Shown: positions 22,668 to 31,530, counted from the first letter of the stretch. The stretch: 33,941 nucleotides of DNA from an uncultured Lachnospiraceae bacterium (GCA_944383855.1 CALWRB010000003.1:1-33941); one strand, 5' to 3'. Translations and numbers: made by a program. The notes: generated from the letters alone by a model not told the origin.

Positions 22668-23204
22668 TTATATCGCCTTTCCCATCTCAAAAGCTTGTGC
22701 ATACGCAGGTGTATTTTTGATTTCTCCCACATGCCATGCACCTGTTCCGTAAATGATCCCCGCTTCTTTCGCACCGTCTAAGCAATCCTCTGTAAATCCC
22801 CGAAACGCTTCCATCGTGCGGTTTAAATTTTCTTTTTCTGTATCTGCCGCCGTCAGAATGAAGTAAAACTCTTTATTGCTGATCTCGGTATATCTTGGTA
22901 CCGTTCTATCAATGAGATTTTTCATTCTGGCATTCATGGAATAAAAATAGACGGGTGTTGCAAGCACGATCACATCTGCCTCTACCATTTTTTCCAAAAT
23001 TGCCTTCATATCGTCCCTTTGCACACATTGGTGCGTATCATTGCAAACACCGCACCCACTGCAAAATCCGATATTTTGAGAAGGCAGCCATATTTTTTCT
23101 ACCGCGTGACCGCTTTGCTGTGCGCCTTGCGCAAATTGGTCACAAAGCAGATCCGAATTCCCGTTTTTTCTGGAACTTGCAGAAAGAATCAATACTTTCT
23201 TCAT
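22668..23204 (-). CDS. Flavodoxin-fold NADPH-dependent FMN reductase
   Basis: A 178-residue flavodoxin-fold enzyme: LILSASSRKNGNSDLLCDQF (phosphate-binding loop), CSGCGVCNDTHQCVQRDDM (a Cys cluster typical of iron-sulphur flavoprotein/FMN reductase families) and LATPVYFYSMNARMKNLIDR. Starts at 23204 with GGGAGG upstream, overlapping the stop of the AhpD-like gene by 4 bases. Likely reduces FMN, quinones or similar acceptors as part of the operon. Confidence 0.88.
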   Translation of the reverse strand: MKKVLILSASSRKNGNSDLLCDQFAQGAQQSGHAVEKIWLPSQNIGFCSGCGVCNDTHQCVQRDDMKAILEKMVEADVIVLATPVYFYSMNARMKNLIDRTVPRYTEISNKEFYFILTAADTEKENLNRTMEAFRGFTEDCLDGAKEAGIIYGTGAWHVGEIKNTPAYAQAFEMGKAI

Positions 23205-23530
23205 CTCTTTTCCACCTCCCAAACTTCTTTCGCCATACGAAATGCCGCCCAAGCCTTTGGCCAGCCTGCGTAAAATGCCGCGTGTGTCAATATTTCCGCA
23301 ATTTCTTCTTGCGTCACTCCATGATTTTTCGCATTTTGCAGATGAAACTGCAAAGAAGAATCCAAAATCCCGCTTGCCATCAGTGCCGTTACCGTTACAA
23401 TACTTCTATCTCTTGCCGATAATTTATCCTCTCTTGCCCAAACCTGCCCGAACAATACATCATCATTTAACTGCGCAAATTGCGGTGCAAATTCTCCGAG
23501 CGCATCTCTGCCTGCCGTTACTTTTTCCAT
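23201..23530 (-). CDS. Carboxymuconolactone decarboxylase family protein (AhpD-like)
   Basis: A 109-residue CMD-family protein. Contains LSARDRSIVTVTALMASGIL and HLQNAKNHGVTQEEIAEIL, then THAAFYAGWPKAWAAF. The C-x-x-C of true AhpD peroxidase partners is absent, so it is a gamma-carboxymuconolactone decarboxylase-like member of unknown substrate. AGGAGG 7 bases before ATG 23530. Coupled by a 4-base overlap to the FMN reductase and 13 bases after the cupin gene; CMD and cupin genes are often paired. Confidence 0.88.
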   Translation of the reverse strand: MEKVTAGRDALGEFAPQFAQLNDDVLFGQVWAREDKLSARDRSIVTVTALMASGILDSSLQFHLQNAKNHGVTQEEIAEILTHAAFYAGWPKAWAAFRMAKEVWEVEKR

Positions 23531-23543
23531 GCCGCTTCCTCCT

Positions 23544-23954
23544 TTAATCTAACTTCGCATACGCTTCATCTGAAACAGGTTCACACCACTCTGTTTTACA
23601 ATTTACCCCCGGCACTTCGATCGCCAAGTGCTGAAACCAAGAATCGGCAGCTGCTCCATGCCAATGTTTGACCCCGGCAGGAATATGTACCACACTGCCG
23701 CCTGTCAAGCGCACGGGTTCCTTCCCCCATTCCTGATACCAGCCTTCCCCCGCTGTCACCAGAAGCATCTGTCCGCCGCCCGCTTCGGCATGGTGAATAT
23801 GCCAGTGATTCCGGCATCTCGGTTCAAAAGTGACATTACCCACGGTTACCTGCTTTGTGGAAAGCATATGCAGATAGCTTTGCCCTGTAAAATACGCAGC
23901 ATACGCATCGTTTTTCTGTCCCATCTCAAATACGCTCATTTCTTTTGGGTTCAT
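23544..23954 (-). CDS. Cupin domain protein
   Basis: A 136-residue single-cupin protein. Metal-binding motif 1 reads HWHIHHAEAGGGQMLLV and motif 2 PAGVKHWHGAAADSWFQHLA, with the usual three histidines and one glutamate/glutamine position visible. Start 23954 (MNPKEMSVFEMG) follows AGGAGGG and overlaps the flavodoxin stop by 4 bases. Such cupins next to CMD genes are predicted to act on aldehydes or aromatic ring products; not proven. Confidence 0.88.
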   Translation of the reverse strand: MNPKEMSVFEMGQKNDAYAAYFTGQSYLHMLSTKQVTVGNVTFEPRCRNHWHIHHAEAGGGQMLLVTAGEGWYQEWGKEPVRLTGGSVVHIPAGVKHWHGAAADSWFQHLAIEVPGVNCKTEWCEPVSDEAYAKLD

Positions 23955-24472
23955 ACCCTTTTCCCTCCTAAAATCCATTTTTTCATTTCATTTGCGGCAC
24001 GACCGACGGCACTGCCGTATATCGGCAATCCTTTTCCGACAGTTGCTTTCGGACAAAGTTTACGGATATCTCTTTCACTGTTTCCCATACCACTGCCTTC
24101 ATGTGTGCAAAACGGCAAGATAGTTTTGCCGCTGAAATCAAAGTGTTCCAAAAAAGTAAATACAGCCATCGGCATGGTATTCCAGTAATTAGGAAAGCCA
24201 AGATAAATGATATCATACTCCTCTATGCTTTGCGGATAGACCTTTAGCTCCGGTCGCGCATTCCTTTTTTGATCCGCCTGTGCCTGCGCAATACAGGTAT
24301 TGTAATCTTTTGCATACGGCTGAATCTGCTCAATATGAAACAAGTCTGCACCGGTTAGCTCTTGCAGGATACCTGCCGCAACCTCGGTATTGCCTATCGT
24401 AAGGTGCTTCAATGCGCCGCTTACGTAATTCTCGTCCGCTCTTGAATAGAACGCAATCAACTTTTTAGACAT
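23951..24472 (-). CDS. Flavodoxin
   Basis: A 173-residue flavodoxin. The family's features include IAFYSRADENYVSGALKHL, IIYLGFPNYWNTMPMAVFTF and LEHFDFSGKTILPFCTHEGS, typical of the flavodoxin_4 group that serves as low-potential electron carrier. Start 24472 (MSKKLIAFYSR), GGGAGGAG upstream; the longer frame passes through the LysR control region and is rejected. First gene of the minus-strand redox operon, divergent from lysR. Confidence 0.9.
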   Translation of the reverse strand: MSKKLIAFYSRADENYVSGALKHLTIGNTEVAAGILQELTGADLFHIEQIQPYAKDYNTCIAQAQADQKRNARPELKVYPQSIEEYDIIYLGFPNYWNTMPMAVFTFLEHFDFSGKTILPFCTHEGSGMGNSERDIRKLCPKATVGKGLPIYGSAVGRAANEMKKWILGGKRV

Positions 24473-24503
24473 ATGATCTCCTCCCGTTCCTTTCTTTGTT
24501 TCC

Positions 24504-24556
24504 ATTATAACAAAGCTTTTCTTGACGCAGAATCTCCAATATGTTATTTTCATATT
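24504..24556. promoter_or_regulatory. Divergent promoters and LysR operator
   Basis: Minus strand (flavodoxin operon): TATAAT at 24509-24504 with a weak TTCTGC 17 bases upstream. Plus strand (lysR): TTGACG (24522-24527), 17 bases, TATTTT (24545-24550). Between them the inverted repeat AATATG-N7-CATATT (24538-24556) has the T-N11-A form of a LysR box. It covers the lysR minus-10 and lies just upstream of the operon's weak minus-35, the expected layout for autorepression plus activation. Confidence 0.65.
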
Positions 24557-24591
24557 AACCAGAGGTTTATACAAGATAGGAGGAATGCGCG

Positions 24592-25497
24592 ATGTATCAT
24601 CCACTGCTTGACACATTGATCGCTGTCGCCAACTGCGGCAGTTTTACAAAAGCCGCGGAGCTTTTGTATATCTCTCCGACTGCGGTAATGAAACAAATGA
24701 ACTCCCTGGAATCTCATCTGGATCTAAAGTTGATCGAACGCAGTCCGGCAGGAATACACCTGACAGAAGCCGGGGAAGTGATTTATCGCGATGCGAAATT
24801 TTTAATGGACTATTCCAAAAAATCCATTGCCCATGCAAGAAGTACTCTATACGCAAAGGAAACCACATTTTGTGTAGGAACTTCCCTGTTAAACCCTGCG
24901 AAACCGTTTATGGATCTTTGGTACCGTTTCAACCGTGAATTTTCGGAGTATAAGCTGCATCTTGTCCCGTTTGAGGACAATCATGACGGGATCCTTTCCG
25001 AAATCGAAAAATTAGGCGAAAAATTCGATTTTTTGATGGGAGTGTGCGATTCTAAAGAATGGCTGTCACGCTGTTGTTTTTTACAGCTTGGCTATTACAA
25101 AAAAATGATCGCCGTTTCCAGAGAACACCCGCTTGCACAAAAAACAGTAGTTGAAATAAAAGATTTGTACGGCGAAACGCTGATGATGGTCAAAAAAGGG
25201 GACTCCCACACCAATGACCGCATTCGTAAAGACCTGCAAACCCACCATCCGCAAATTCGGATCGAGGATACACCGCATTTTTACGATCTGTCTGTTTTCA
25301 ACCGCTGCGCCGAAACAGGAAATGTACTTTTGACCATCGAATGTTGGAAAGATGTGCATCCGGGGCTGATCTCGGTTCCCGTTCAATGGGACTATCAAAT
25401 CCCTTATGGTTTGCTCTACAGCAACAACGCGCCCGAAGATGTACTGAAATTTATCCAAACCGTAAAAAGAAAGTATTCCACAGAAGAAACTTCATAA
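24592..25497 (+). CDS. LysR family transcriptional regulator
   Basis: A 301-residue LTTR: N-terminal winged helix (residues 1-60; FTKAAELLYISPTAVMKQMN, then LIERSPAGIHLTEAG) and a periplasmic-binding-like effector domain (about 90-295). AGGAGG site before ATG 24592. Divergent from the flavodoxin-cupin-CMD-FMN reductase operon, its probable target. Its effector domain has several cysteines (VCDSKEWLSRCCFLQLG, NRCAETGN), so a redox signal is possible but unproven. Confidence 0.92.
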   Translation: MYHPLLDTLIAVANCGSFTKAAELLYISPTAVMKQMNSLESHLDLKLIERSPAGIHLTEAGEVIYRDAKFLMDYSKKSIAHARSTLYAKETTFCVGTSLLNPAKPFMDLWYRFNREFSEYKLHLVPFEDNHDGILSEIEKLGEKFDFLMGVCDSKEWLSRCCFLQLGYYKKMIAVSREHPLAQKTVVEIKDLYGETLMMVKKGDSHTNDRIRKDLQTHHPQIRIEDTPHFYDLSVFNRCAETGNVLLTIECWKDVHPGLISVPVQWDYQIPYGLLYSNNAPEDVLKFIQTVKRKYSTEETS

Positions 25498-25512
25498 CCG
25501 CAACATAGAAAA

Positions 25513-25548
25513 AGGCAGTGAGATTTCTCTCACTGCCTAAATTTTTTT
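25513..25548. terminator. Bidirectional terminator between lysR and the surface-protein pseudogene
   Basis: Perfect 11-base stem AGGCAGTGAGA / TCTCACTGCCT with a TTTC loop; T runs on both sides. Confidence 0.9.
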
Positions 25549-25558
25549 GAAGTTGATT

Positions 25559-26602
25559 TTATTTTTCCACAACATTCTTACAGAAATTCATGAACATCGT
25601 TGCCGCCTCGGCTCTGGTGGTCTGCCCTTGTGGATTGAGCGTGCCATCGTCATTGCCGCCCATGATTCCCGCATTCACTGCCCAAGCCATAGCAGGTTTA
25701 GCATAATCAGAAATTTTCTCATAATCAGAGAATTCTCTCACCGCCATACCGCCTTGCGTGGTGTCATAGCCTTTGTACCGGGCATAATTATAAAGCATCA
25801 CAGCAAACTGCTCTCTGGTGATGGAATCTCCCACACCATAGGTATCACCATAACCTGCCACAATGCTGTTTTCGTTTGCCCAAAGAATAGCGTCTGTGTA
25901 CCACATATCGGCTTTCACATCTGTGAAAACATTCACGCCTGTGCTTTCCGGCTGTCCTTCCACGTTATACAGGACAACAGCCAGCATTTCTCTGGTAAAA
26001 GGTGTATTGGGTGCAAAAATATCTTTGCTCATACCGCTCATCAAGCCATTTTTCACCGCATAGGAAACGGCTTCATAGAACCAATCGCTTTCCTTCACAT
26101 CTTTGAAGGAAATGGTTTCAGTTTCTTCCGCTATTTTTTCCCATTTTGCGTAAACGGTGGTGTCTTCTGTCAGGTATACCTCGTCGATTTTCTTGTCTAA
26201 ATCTTTGTCAGCATACCAGCCTACGAACTTGTAGCCTTCTTTTTCGGGAATATATTCGTCCAGATCAATAGTGCTGTTTACAGATTCGGTGATGGTATCC
26301 ATTTTACTGCCGCCATTGGTGTCGAATATCAGATCCCAGAAGAATACAGAACCACCACCGCCGCCGGATTTGTGTTTAAAGACTGCTTTAACTGTTACAT
26401 CTTCTGCTGGCATAGTAAAGGTAAAGGTGTTGTTCTTCACAGTGGTACCATCGGACATAACCTCCCAATGAGAGAATCTGTTCTTAGAATTAGGTATCGC
26501 AGTGAGCGTCACAAACTGATCCATATGATAGGTACCTTCGCCACTGACATTACCACCATCGGCTGGCTCCAGTATAACATTAACTTGATATCTGTTCGGT
26601 AT
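25559..26602 (-). pseudogene. Surface pseudogene fragment 6: Flg_new repeat and three SLH domains
   Basis: Continues past the TGA with IPNRYQVNVILEPADGGNVS, a repeat LIFDTNGGSKMDTITESVNS with GYKFVGWYADKDLDKK, and three SLH domains: FKDVKESDWFYEAVSYAVKN; FTDVKADMWYTDAILWANEN; and ISDYAKPAMAWAVNAGIMGG. SLH domains bind pyruvylated cell-wall polymers and anchor the protein. The C-terminus is intact, so only upstream breaks disable it. Confidence 0.85.
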
Positions 26603-27321
26603 TCATTTTGCCCAGTAGACCTTGTTTCCTGTATCATTTGCAGTAATCTTGTCCACTGCCGTTCCATCACACTGCTCATTGTCATACCAGCCGCCAAAGG
26701 TATAGCCTGTTCTGGTAATATCATCAGAAACTGGAAGCACTTCGCCAACACCCTGCAGATAACCGCTTACATCTTTTCCGTCTGCAATAATACCTCCATT
26801 GGTATGCAAAGTCACAGAATAAATGGGTAACCATTGTGCGTAAAGAGTAGCTAAGCCGTCGTTTACATCAGTCAGGTTATTCACTATCTGCCCATCTGTA
26901 TAACTTTGACCATTGCCATCAGCCTGTGTATTCCAATTAGCAAAGCCATATCCTGTACGGGTGAATTTGTTAGAGCTTAGTTTTTGCGATGTATCATAGG
27001 TAAACGACTGAGGCTCCATAGTTCCTTCGCCGCCGTTTGCTTCAAACTGAACACGATATCTGTTTGCTATCAAAGCAGGATTGCCGTTTGCATCTGTTCC
27101 AATGTGATACCCTGTACCGCTGTTTTTCTCAAAATAAACAGAGGATTCTTTACCGTCCATATATTGTTTCCAGTTATTAACAAATGTACCGGGAATATTC
27201 ATGGTGACACCAATCTTTGTTCCCTCCTCCAACGCATCAATGAGCTGAATGATGGTATTTCCATCGCTTAGATTTCTCAAATAAAGGTCACCATTGGTGT
27301 TGCCAGTAATATTGGGGTTTT
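26603..27321 (-). pseudogene. Surface pseudogene fragment 5: end of helix and Flg_new repeats
   Basis: Carries NPNITGNTNGDLYL (end of the beta-helix), a cap domain (TKIGVTMNIPGTFVNNW), and two Listeria-Bacteroides repeats: YRVQFEANGGEGTMEPQSF with FTRTGYGFANWNTQADGNG, and YSVTLHTNGGIIADGKDVSG with ITRTGYTFGGWYDNEQCDG. Ends at an in-frame TGA after VYWAK; TGG is the likely original codon. Confidence 0.8.
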
Positions 27322-28403
27322 CCAGAGAGCAAAAGATTTTTTTCATTGATGTATACACCGCCGCTTTTATTTGCCGAATTACCAGTAATTGCAATCTCTC
27401 CAGACAGGGTAAGCTGAGCATCAGTATCGATACACACACCTCCACCAGTATAGTCTGCGTGATTTCTGGCAATGGTGCTGTTGCCACTTCCAGTAATTGT
27501 TAAAATTCCGTCTGTTGTATATACACCACCGCCATAGACTGCATCATTTCCTCCGTCAATGTGGCTGTCTGTCAAATTGATTATGCTATTTTCAGTCGTA
27601 TATACACCACCACCGTACCAACCTGACTGATTTCCAGAAATTTTACTGTTATTCATGGTAAGGGTACTGTTGCTTAGAAATACACCTCCTCCAGCACTGG
27701 CTATCATTTGATCATTTTTTGCTTCGTTGTTGATAATCTCGGTGTTTTGTGTTATAAGACTTCCATTGATAACATATACACCACCACCTAATCGAAGTGA
27801 TTTATTGTCAGAAATCTCAATTTGGTCCGCCGTAGTTGAACTACCGTTTATAGACAAACCTCCGCCAGTATTTGAGGCTTGGTTGCCTGAAATTTTACCC
27901 TTTATGCTATGGTTTTCGCCGGAACCGATGTAAATTCCGCCGCCATTGGAAGCATTGTTTTTTTCGATTGTGGAGTTAAGGGTAAGTATACCATTCTCTA
28001 TACACACACCGCCACCGTTGCCTATGGCTGTATTTTCAGAAATATCGCCATATATGCTATGTTTATTTTCGGAACTGATGTAAATTCCGCCGCCATTATA
28101 AGCACTGTTTTTTACGATTGTAGCATTAGTGGTAAGTATACCATTCCCTATATACACACCGCCTCCACTGCCTGTGGCTGTATTCCCAGAAATATTACCA
28201 CTACTTATCATATGGGTTCCGTGGGAACCAAAGTAAATTCCACCGCCATTGCCGTTGGTAGCTTTGTTATTGCTGATATCAAAAGAGAAATTCCACATCT
28301 CAAAGGTGCCACTTTCGCTTTCATATACACCGCCGCCGTTTTGCGCAGTATTATCACAAATGGAAATAAAATCAAAGCTTGTAAAAAGAGTCAAAGAAAC
28401 ATC
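27288..28403 (-). pseudogene. Surface pseudogene fragment 4: beta-helix repeats
   Basis: At least nine repeats of about 30 residues with the signature N-x-A-x-x-G-G-G-V/I-Y-I, e.g. NTATGSGGGVYIGNGILTT. Such repeats build extracellular beta-helix stalks in adhesins. Frame is lost near 27320: removing one A from the GGAAAACCCC run restores SGNPNITGNTNG and joins fragment 5. Confidence 0.8.
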
Positions 28404-29177
28404 TTACCCCACATATACACCGCCGCCGTTTTCTGTAGCCGTGTTGTTAGTGATATATCCTCCAGATATATCTGATCCGGAACCTTCTTCAAGATAAACA
28501 CCACCGCCGTTTCTTGTCTTGTTTCCTTCGATACGGCTGCTTCCATTCATATTAAATTCACCGTTATACAAAGACAAGCCGCCGCCATTACCATCTGGTG
28601 CCGTATTGCCGGTAATGCTTCCTCCATACATAGAAACACGGTTCGAGCCTTCCGCATATATACCACCACCGTCTTTTTCAACCGTGCTATCTGTTGATGT
28701 GTTGCCTGCAATATTACCACCATACATATTAAAGTTGCTAGTTTTAAAAAGCTTTACACCATGGACATTTGCCCCGGTGATTACGCCACCGTTCAGATTG
28801 CAATTGCCAGCGGTATTGGATTTTGTCCACAAACCGGTTTCGTCAATATTTCCATAGGTGATTACGTTCCCGCTCTGACAGTCACAGATGTTCAAAGTTG
28901 CGCCAGTACCTCTAATGGAAACGGTCACACTAGTATTTCCTGTCAGCGTATGCCCATTGAGGCAGAGATTGACAGTAGCACCCTCAGGAACTTTGAAGAA
29001 TCCTCCTTCCACATCATTTTCCAAGTAATAGCTTTTGCCGTTTTCTACAGCTTGACCGTTCCAAGCTTCCCATGTAACATTTCCGTGGCTGCCTCCACAG
29101 TCACCATCACAAGTGGCACCACAAAGGGGGGTGATTGCTGTGAGCCGCTCGAGAAGACATGAGCATGGGAGCTTCAC
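28404..29177 (-). pseudogene. Surface pseudogene fragment 3: start of the beta-helix
   Basis: Begins a right-handed beta-helix domain: YLENDVEGGFFKVPEGATV, LCLNGHTLTGN, then repeats such as MYGGSITGNTAPDGNGGGLS. Ends at an in-frame TAA after NGGGVYVG; reading through gives DVSLTLFTSFDF, then the next repeat, so the stop is a substitution, not a frame change. Confidence 0.78.
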
Positions 29178-29541
29178 CCTTGCAAATGGTCAAATTCGCT
29201 TCTTTTTCAGAGCAAACAGGACAATCCATGTTCACTGCACCCTCAACACAAATAATATCACAAATACATAATGCTGGAGCTTCACCCCTGCAGAGACTAA
29301 GGTCAGCACCCCCTGAAGAGCAAATGGAGCAATCTACATTGAAACTGTCTTCAGTACAGAGCTCTTCACAGGTACATTCTTCTGGCTGTACGTCGGACGG
29401 AGCCTCTGTGTCCACACTACCCTGTGCGTTGCAGATGTCACATACATAAGCGCAGGGTGTTCCCTCTTTTGCTGGAACACAACCGCAGCTTGCGTCATGT
29501 TCATGCTTGCAGTTCAGTTCTTTTGTGATACAGCCGCTTTC
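29107..29541 (-). pseudogene. Surface pseudogene fragment 2: Cys-rich repeats
   Basis: Continues fragment 1 in the same frame. Repeats C-T-C-E-E-L-C-T-E-D-x-F-N-x-D-C and C-I-C-D-I-I-C-V-E-G-A-V-N-M-D-C-P-V-C. It loses frame before 29107: the sequence switches to the frame of fragment 3 somewhere in 29107-29177. A six-base C run (minus strand, 29131-29126) is the simplest slip site, but the exact base cannot be fixed from this sequence. Confidence 0.7.
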
Positions 29542-29895
29542 CTAGCTGCACACATGACCGCATAAGTCTGGCTCTGTACTGTCGTCACTGTAACACTCTG
29601 CCGTATGTGCATGGACACAGTTCGTTACAAGGGTATAGCAGTCCTCCGTGTGTGCATGACCGCATGGCACTTCTGCTGCCCCTTCACTGTAGCCACATGT
29701 GTCATTATGTGCAGTATGGTGTACGCACAACCCACCCGTGTAAATCGTACCATCTGCATACGCCATGGACGGTACCAGCGCCATCAACATACACAGGCAG
29801 ACAAACACTGCAAAGATTCGTTTTCTTATGACTTTTTTCCCCTCTTTTCCTTTTGTTCGTTTTCTGACAACACAAATCCATTCCGCCCTTTTCAT
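29542..29895 (-). pseudogene. Surface pseudogene fragment 1: signal peptide and Cys/His repeats
   Basis: Encodes a signal peptide ending VPSMAYADG, then repeats of the form C-G-H-x-H-T-E-D-C-Y and C-x-H-A-H-T-A-E-C-Y, common in clostridial surface proteins. Ends at an in-frame TAG after CGHVCS; the next codons give ESGCITKEL, so a GAG-to-TAG change is likely. The natural start was probably the codon at 29829-29827, now ATA, which begins the basic segment RKRIFAVF and has GAGGGG 10 bases upstream; the ATG at 29895 has no ribosome site. Confidence 0.75.
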
Positions 29896-29962
29896 AGGCG
29901 AAGGTTATTTTTCCGAATAAAATTCCCGTTCTTTCTCACGCAACGCATTTGTCAATATTTAT

Positions 29963-29991
29963 ATTATACTAAAAAAATTTCTCGATATCTA
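29963..29991 (-). promoter_or_regulatory. Candidate promoter of the surface-protein pseudogene
   Basis: Minus-strand TAGATA, 17 bases, TATAAT (29968-29963). Confidence 0.4.
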
Positions 29992-30019
29992 TCACCCATT
30001 TGACCCCCAAAAACAGGTG

Positions 30020-30045
30020 ATGCCTACGGACATTTCCGCAGGCAT
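30020..30045 (-). terminator. Hairpin downstream of the HTH-LuxR pseudogene
   Basis: Minus-strand stem ATGCCTGCGG / CCGTAGGCAT (one G-U pair). The following TCACCTGTTTTTG is only a weak T run, so termination is uncertain. Confidence 0.4.
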
Positions 30046-30050
30046 TTTTC

Positions 30051-31254
30051 CTATAAAAGCATATATTTTTTCAGATCTTTTCGGTTCTTCACGTCCAGTT
30101 TTTTCTTCACCTGGGAAAGATGGCTTTTCACCGTATTTACCGATATATTCAGGTGTTCTGCGATTTTCTGCTGGGTCCATCCACGGGCAGTGAGCATTGC
30201 TACAGCGAACTCTGTGGTGCTCAGATCATCTGCCACATCATGTCCGGTGATAGGGTTATGAACTCTACGCCAGCCCGAAGAGAAACAATAGGTGATGTCG
30301 ATGATTCGTTTGAAATCTTCCGGCCAATTTGGTTTGATGACTGCCTCCAGCATGCCGCCTAACAGACCGTGATGTTCCCCTAAGCCCTCGATAAGATCAT
30401 CAGGCTGTGCTGTTTTCCATGTCGCCAGCATATGAACTTCCGCCTTTTCCCGTTCACGCAGGCTCATATAGTCCATGACCGCCACCAGATGCAGATAAAT
30501 AGCAGGAATAGGATAGTTCTCGCCGCCCATAGCAAGGGTTGCCTCCACAATACCTGCGCTTTGGCTGTAATCTTCTTTCAAATAAAGATAGTGCGCCAGC
30601 ACATACATAGCAAAGGCACGCAGCCCCGGCGGCAACAGAGGCAGGAAGTCCTCCATAGGCGGCATTTCTTCCGGCAAAGGCAAATGCAGCAGTACTAATG
30701 AAGCCGATGCCACAAAGGCTTCAATGGCGCGGATATGCGGCTCCTGCTTCGCACCTTCCGCCAATGTTTTTTTAATTTCGTTGAGGGCATAACGGGCATG
30801 GGCAATCTGCCCCATGGACAGACAGGCGTAAGCGTAGATCAGACAGGCGGAAAGCCGATAATCCGCCTTGGGGTAGGTCAGGTACAACTCCGCCTTTTGC
30901 ATGGCTTTTTCCGCCTGACCGCTGAAATAAAAGTATTCCTCCTGCGCGATGTCCCGTTTTGCCCCAAGGGAAAATTGCGCAATGGTTTCACTGCATGTTC
31001 CCGGCTGAAATGCCGTATGCGTCAGGGGGCATAAAGCCAGGATACAATTCCTGCTTTTTCTGTGGTTCAGGAGATTCCACACGTTTTTTATTTTTTCTGG
31101 GATCGCCGGGCTTTTGAGTAGTTTCGGGAATCGCCCATGATGTACCAAACCGCTGAGCACTAAGAACACGTCCCTCAGCGCAGAACTGGTTTACTCTCCG
31201 TTCCGATACACCCCATTTTTCCGCTGTTTCTTTCGTTGACAAATAACCTTTCAC
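30051..31254 (-). pseudogene. Frameshifted HTH-TPR-LuxR transcriptional regulator
   Basis: Rebuilt product is about 400 residues: an N-terminal excisionase/MerR-like HTH (GYLSTKETAEKWGVSERRVN, FGTSWAIPETTQKPGDPRK), a helical TPR-like middle (EEYFYFSGQAEKAMQKAELY), and a C-terminal LuxR-type HTH (WTQQKIAEHLNISVNTVKSH). The frame breaks at a run of five C (plus-strand G 31025-31029): with four C the reading is FMPLTHTAFQPGTCSE, which joins the two halves. Start probably GTG at 31254, after GAAGGG; the ATG at 31314 lies between promoter elements. It sits directly upstream of the surface-protein pseudogene on the same strand and may have controlled it. Confidence 0.8.
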
Positions 31255-31302
31255 TTCTCGCCCTTCTTTCTGCCCATTCGTTCCTGTTTGCTGATTATCT
31301 TT

Positions 31303-31341
31303 ATTATACGTCATTATACGTCAAAAAACCAATAGGTTCAA
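31303..31341 (-). promoter_or_regulatory. Promoter of the HTH-LuxR regulator with duplicated minus-10
   Basis: Minus-strand TTGAAC (31341-31336), 17 bases, TATAAT (31318-31313). The ten bases ATTATACGTC occur twice in tandem (31303-31322), giving a second TATAAT ten bases downstream. Confidence 0.6.
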
Positions 31342-31356
31342 TTTGGAGCAAATAAA

Positions 31357-31388
31357 AAAGACAGCAAGGTCTTTTTCTCGCTGTCTTT
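31357..31388 (-). terminator. Terminator downstream of the RloAB/DUF1016 remnant unit
   Basis: Stem AAAGACAGC / GCTGTCTTT around a 14-base loop, then TTTTATTT on the minus strand. Confidence 0.7.
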
Positions 31389-31461
31389 CTCAATTTCCCC
31401 TGTGCCATCTATCCAAAGGGGCATTTTTCAGGTGCAAAAGATATTACGGTTTTCCTTCATT

Positions 31462-31530
31462 TTACGCTTGTCCGTCTCCGCGCGTCATCAATACCACGGT
31501 TTCGACATGTATTGAGGCAGTGATTCTCAT
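31462..31530 (-). pseudogene. C-terminal tail of an RlmD-like rRNA uracil methyltransferase (remnant)
   Basis: Minus-strand frame ending at the TAA 31464-31462 reads SIHVETVVLMTRGDGQA. H-V-E-T-V-V-L-M is the usual C-terminal strand of clostridial 23S rRNA (uracil-5)-methyltransferases of the RlmD/RumA family. Nothing else of that gene is present upstream, so it is a leftover tail, as is often seen where mobile DNA has recombined. Identification rests on one short motif. Confidence 0.4.

Larger units (their letters stand above)
25559..29895 (-). pseudogene. Decayed S-layer-anchored surface protein gene (whole locus)
   Basis: Read as one gene it encoded about 1,440 residues: signal peptide; Cys/His-rich repeats; a right-handed beta-helix of N-x-A-x-x-G-G-G-V-Y repeats; two to three Listeria-Bacteroides (Flg_new/InlB-B) repeats; three SLH domains. 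It is now broken by in-frame TAG (29542-29544), TAA (28404-28406) and TGA (26603-26605), by a frameshift between about 29107 and 29177 and by an extra A near 27318-27321. In each in-frame case the protein pattern continues directly past the stop. Because all three stop codons occur and frameshifts are also present, recoding does not explain it. A minus-strand promoter candidate lies at 29963-29991. Confidence 0.85.

Noticed and set aside
25547..26200. 217-codon plus-strand frame opposite the SLH domains
   Set aside because: The minus strand encodes clear SLH domains here; the plus frame has no ribosome site and starts inside the terminator region.
27909..28475. Long plus-strand open frame opposite the surface-protein pseudogene
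   Set aside because: It mirrors the GGG-rich beta-helix repeats on the other strand; low-complexity product and no ribosome site.
27360..28700. Regularly spaced similar DNA units that could suggest a CRISPR array or satellite repeat
   Set aside because: Spacing and sequence vary, and translation gives beta-helix repeats; there are no identical repeats with unique spacers.
25559..29895. Stop-codon recoding or programmed frameshifting to make one long surface protein
   Set aside because: TAG, TAA and TGA are all present together with separate frameshifts and a missing start; no recoding element is seen, and other genes here use all three stops normally.
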